Shown piece by piece: positions 30,294 through 31,791 of a DNA stretch of 31,791 nt (the first letter of the stretch is position 1; every line of letters begins with the position of its first letter). The position numbers were made by a program, and so were the translations under genes. The DNA comes from Promethearchaeota archaeon (GTDB taxonomy: Archaea; Asgardarchaeota; Lokiarchaeia; Sigynarchaeales; SOKP01), in the NCBI GenBank assembly GCA_014729315.1, contig WJKD01000922.1, positions 1 to 31,791 of the forward strand. The letters are read 5' to 3'. The notes under the pieces are model-generated. The model saw nothing but the letters and a program-made list of their open reading frames with translations, ran no database searches and was not told the DNA's origin.

Positions 30294-30482
30294 ATGGATG
30301 AAAAAATTGAAATTGATGCAGAAAAACAAGTTATAAAATTCAGAAGAAAACCCGCAAAAACTGGCAGAAATTATTGTTTTTTTATTCCTATTTCTTATAT
30401 TCGAAATGGGTTAGTTGATCCTGATAAAGAATATACAATTTACTTATCTCCAGCAGATAATGACTCTGATGATTCGTCATAG
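30294..30482 (+). CDS. AbrB-like DNA-binding regulator (rightward member)
   Basis: The 62-residue protein has an N-terminal strand (IEIDAEKQVIKFRRKP), the core AKTGRNYCFFIPISYIRNG and LVDPDKEYTIYL, and an acidic Ser/Asp tail. It is a diverged copy of the leftward AbrB protein: the signature IPK is IPI here and the first strand is longer. No ribosome site; TATA-like sequence about 30 bp upstream suggests a leaderless transcript. Likely a repressor competing for the shared operators. Confidence 0.78.
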   Translation: MDEKIEIDAEKQVIKFRRKPAKTGRNYCFFIPISYIRNGLVDPDKEYTIYLSPADNDSDDSS

Positions 30483-30882
30483 ATTCTACCAAGATTTTTG
30501 ATCTTCATTATTTTCTTTTTAATAGGGCTATATGTAATTTCAATCAGCATTTTGATTACATTTTCATTATCTTCAAGTGTATCGTTCGTTTTCCTACCCT
30601 CTCAATTTATTATGGTAATTACAAATATAGAAAGTCTCCGGCAACCCGTTTAATGATTCACCCGACCAATATAATTCTAAAATAAAAATGTAAATCATAT
30701 CTAAAAAGTAGCGTATCAAGTTCCGATATCCTACATCTCGCGCTATTAATTTTGTCACATTTTGTCGTAAATACAAATCATACATATCTCAAACATATAT
30801 CCCCGCACCTCAAATCTGTTATTAAGATACTAAAGCACGCACCATACAAAACTATAAAATATATATACCCTCAAAATACTAC
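30483..30882. other. Mostly non-coding 400-bp spacer
   Basis: I see no convincing gene here. On the minus strand a 63-codon frame (30594-30785) gives a plausible but unsupported peptide with no ribosome site, followed by a 36-codon frame running into the 3' end of the AbrB gene. Near 30850-30867 is an AT-rich ACTATAAAATATATATA stretch that serves as TATA box for the next rightward gene. Confidence 0.4.
30850..30867 (+). promoter_or_regulatory. TATA box of the rightward 71-residue gene
   Basis: CTATAAAATATATATA is centred about 25 bp before the ATG at 30883, matching an archaeal leaderless promoter. There is no ribosome binding site before that ATG, consistent with this. Confidence 0.55.
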
Positions 30883-31098
30883 ATGCGGAATCGATCAAAA
30901 ATGGGTTATGTCCAGGATAATTATCTTGAAATTTTAAAACAGAATCTCTTAGACTGTATTAGCGCACAGAGAGAGAATACAAAGAACTTAGAAGACTCGC
31001 TCGATGTTAGCACATATACTAACGCACTCAATTTGTTGAACAGCTTAGAAGAAACAGTACTACGCTTTAATAATAAGAGATCTGTCGAATTCCTGTAA
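30883..31098 (+). CDS. Small helical coiled-coil protein
   Basis: The 71-residue protein (MRNRSKMGYVQDNYLEIL...) is predicted as two helices with heptad character (LEILKQNLLDCISAQREN, then YTNALNLLNSLEETVLRF). The start is set by a TATA box at leaderless distance; M7 at 30901 is an alternative. A run of nine T follows the stop as terminator. One of four rightward genes. Function unknown. Confidence 0.6.
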   Translation: MRNRSKMGYVQDNYLEILKQNLLDCISAQRENTKNLEDSLDVSTYTNALNLLNSLEETVLRFNNKRSVEFL

Positions 31099-31103
31099 AT
31101 CAT

Positions 31104-31650
31104 TTTTTTTTAAAATCACCTTCTCAGGATCTAAGAAATTTCTCTCCAGGAGATCTAATAAGATCATTACAGGTATTCCTGAAACATCTGACATTTGAAT
31201 AATTATTAGAAACACATTATATATAAATCATGAAGGTTTTCGATCATTCTCACTGGCGGATCCGGATCATTCTCAATCACATGGTGATAGATTATGATAG
31301 TTTGTGGGCTCACAAAATGACGAATTTCGCAGCCGCAGTTTTGGTTTAACAATTATGTAAAGCGTATAATAAAAATACACGAAAACTAATAGTATTTGCA
31401 TACTTATAAAAAATAAGTATTATTGCTAAATATTAGACGTCGCTCTAAACAGCATACAGCAAAATATCGAACACATTACAGACAACCCGCACGTCTATTT
31501 CTTCCCCTTTAACCTTTTAAGCAGCGCATAGAGATTAATATCACCCCACCGGAAAACAACACACGCAGCAGAAACAAAATCAAAATCAAAAGGAGGGTTG
31601 TCTGCACGTCGATTTCTCGCCCCTTAAACTGTACTAGATTGACGTATAGA
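31104..31650. other. Large non-coding region with repeats between convergent operons
   Basis: This 550-bp stretch begins with a T-tract and holds no ORF above 39 codons. It contains a GATCATTCTCA pair 23 bp apart (31242 and 31265), a TATA-like ATTATATATAAAT (31216-31228), an ACTTAT/ATAAGT hairpin near 31398-31414, and a repeat pair at 31480 and 31595. Possibilities are a second origin, a packaging signal or an unrecognised short RNA transcribed rightward from the TATA element. Confidence 0.45.
31480..31610. repeat. Combined inverted/direct repeat pair
   Basis: AGACAACCC at 31480-31488 is the reverse complement of GGGTTGTCT at 31595-31603, yet both are followed in the same direction by GCACGTC(T/G)ATTTCT and a CCCCTT(T)AA word. 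The mixture of inverted and direct arms 115 bp apart is typical of protein-bound control regions such as origins or recombination sites. Confidence 0.55.
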
Positions 31651-31791
31651 AAGTGCTAACAGTACACTTACAGTCCGATTAGAGAAACTTTGCACAAGTT
31701 AATCTAATTAAAGGTGTGCTTTGTTAGATCGACTTGTCTTGTGATCGCAAGTTCTAAAAAAGAGAAAAAACAAGTGATTTTTAAAAAAAGG
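31651..31791. repeat. Terminal direct repeat, right copy (circular overlap)
   Basis: Exact copy of 1-141; see that entry. Removing one copy closes a 31,650-bp circle and joins the non-coding region ending at 31650 to the terminator of the leftward operon. Confidence 0.95.

Noticed and set aside
30594..30785. A 63-codon minus-strand ORF, and a following 36-codon frame to about 30460.
   Set aside because: Neither has a ribosome site or promoter at the right place, and the second overlaps the AbrB gene; kept only as a remark on the spacer.
31230..31349. A 39-codon rightward ORF starting MKVFDHSHW.
   Set aside because: The TATA-like box is only about 8 bp before the ATG, so the ATG would not be in the transcript, and there is no ribosome site.

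Overview
The window is a complete circular replicon of 31,650 bp: bases 1-141 recur exactly at 31651-31791, so the two ends overlap. It is A+T rich. Archaeal features are BRE/TATA-type promoters, several apparently leaderless genes, Shine-Dalgarno sites of the GGAGG/GGTG type (often with TTG or GTG starts), an MCM-type N-terminal domain, AbrB and ribbon-helix-helix (RHH) regulators, and a protein related to the archaeosine-synthase core domain. There are no rRNAs, no convincing complete tRNA, no CRISPR, no insertion sequences and no translation genes. It is most likely the genome of an archaeal virus, or a virus-derived plasmid. The host cannot be fixed from the sequence; methanogens and Asgard lineages are both possible.

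Layout. (1) 177-12486, all leftward, is one long tightly packed structural or membrane operon ending in a strong hairpin-plus-T terminator at 132-158. Reading downstream it holds an acidic membrane-anchored surface protein, a second surface protein, a small membrane protein, a 1205-residue glycosylatable spike with a laminin-G-like domain, a CPBP membrane protease, three small proteins, a two-helix membrane protein, a protamine-like basic protein, further small membrane proteins (two are candidate shell proteins), a coiled-coil protein, an ATPase fused to a nuclease-like domain, and a last membrane protein. No HK97-fold, double-jelly-roll, terminase-portal or tail gene is recognisable; the set fits a membrane-containing spindle-shaped or pleomorphic virion. 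Several of these proteins start with the same short lysine-rich leader. (2) 12487-16488 is the replication region: a repeat-bearing spacer, two small divergent genes, an origin-like spacer with iterons, and a large helicase joining an MCM N-terminal domain to an unusual AAA+ core. (3) 16544-20407 is an accessory region with a broken DNA methyltransferase, a HAD remnant, an ASCH-like protein, a radical SAM protein, RHH regulators and a DUF5591-like protein. (4) 20683-22250 is the integrase module with hairpins resembling tRNA T-arms beside it. (5) 22559-25766 carries a VWA protein, a MoxR AAA+ ATPase and a small partner, echoing Acidianus two-tailed virus p892/p618. (6) 25876-30482 is a set of small DNA-binding and accessory genes, with a G+C-rich non-coding island (28772-29170) that looks like a structured RNA and a divergent AbrB pair that could act as a genetic switch. 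(7) 30483-31650 is mostly non-coding, with one small rightward gene.

The points most worth following up are the MCM hybrid helicase, the G+C-rich candidate RNA, the hairpin/operator family present in three close copies (two inside an identical 88-bp repeat), the MoxR-VWA module, the ATPase-HTH-nuclease fusion, and the shared basic leader of the virion-membrane genes.
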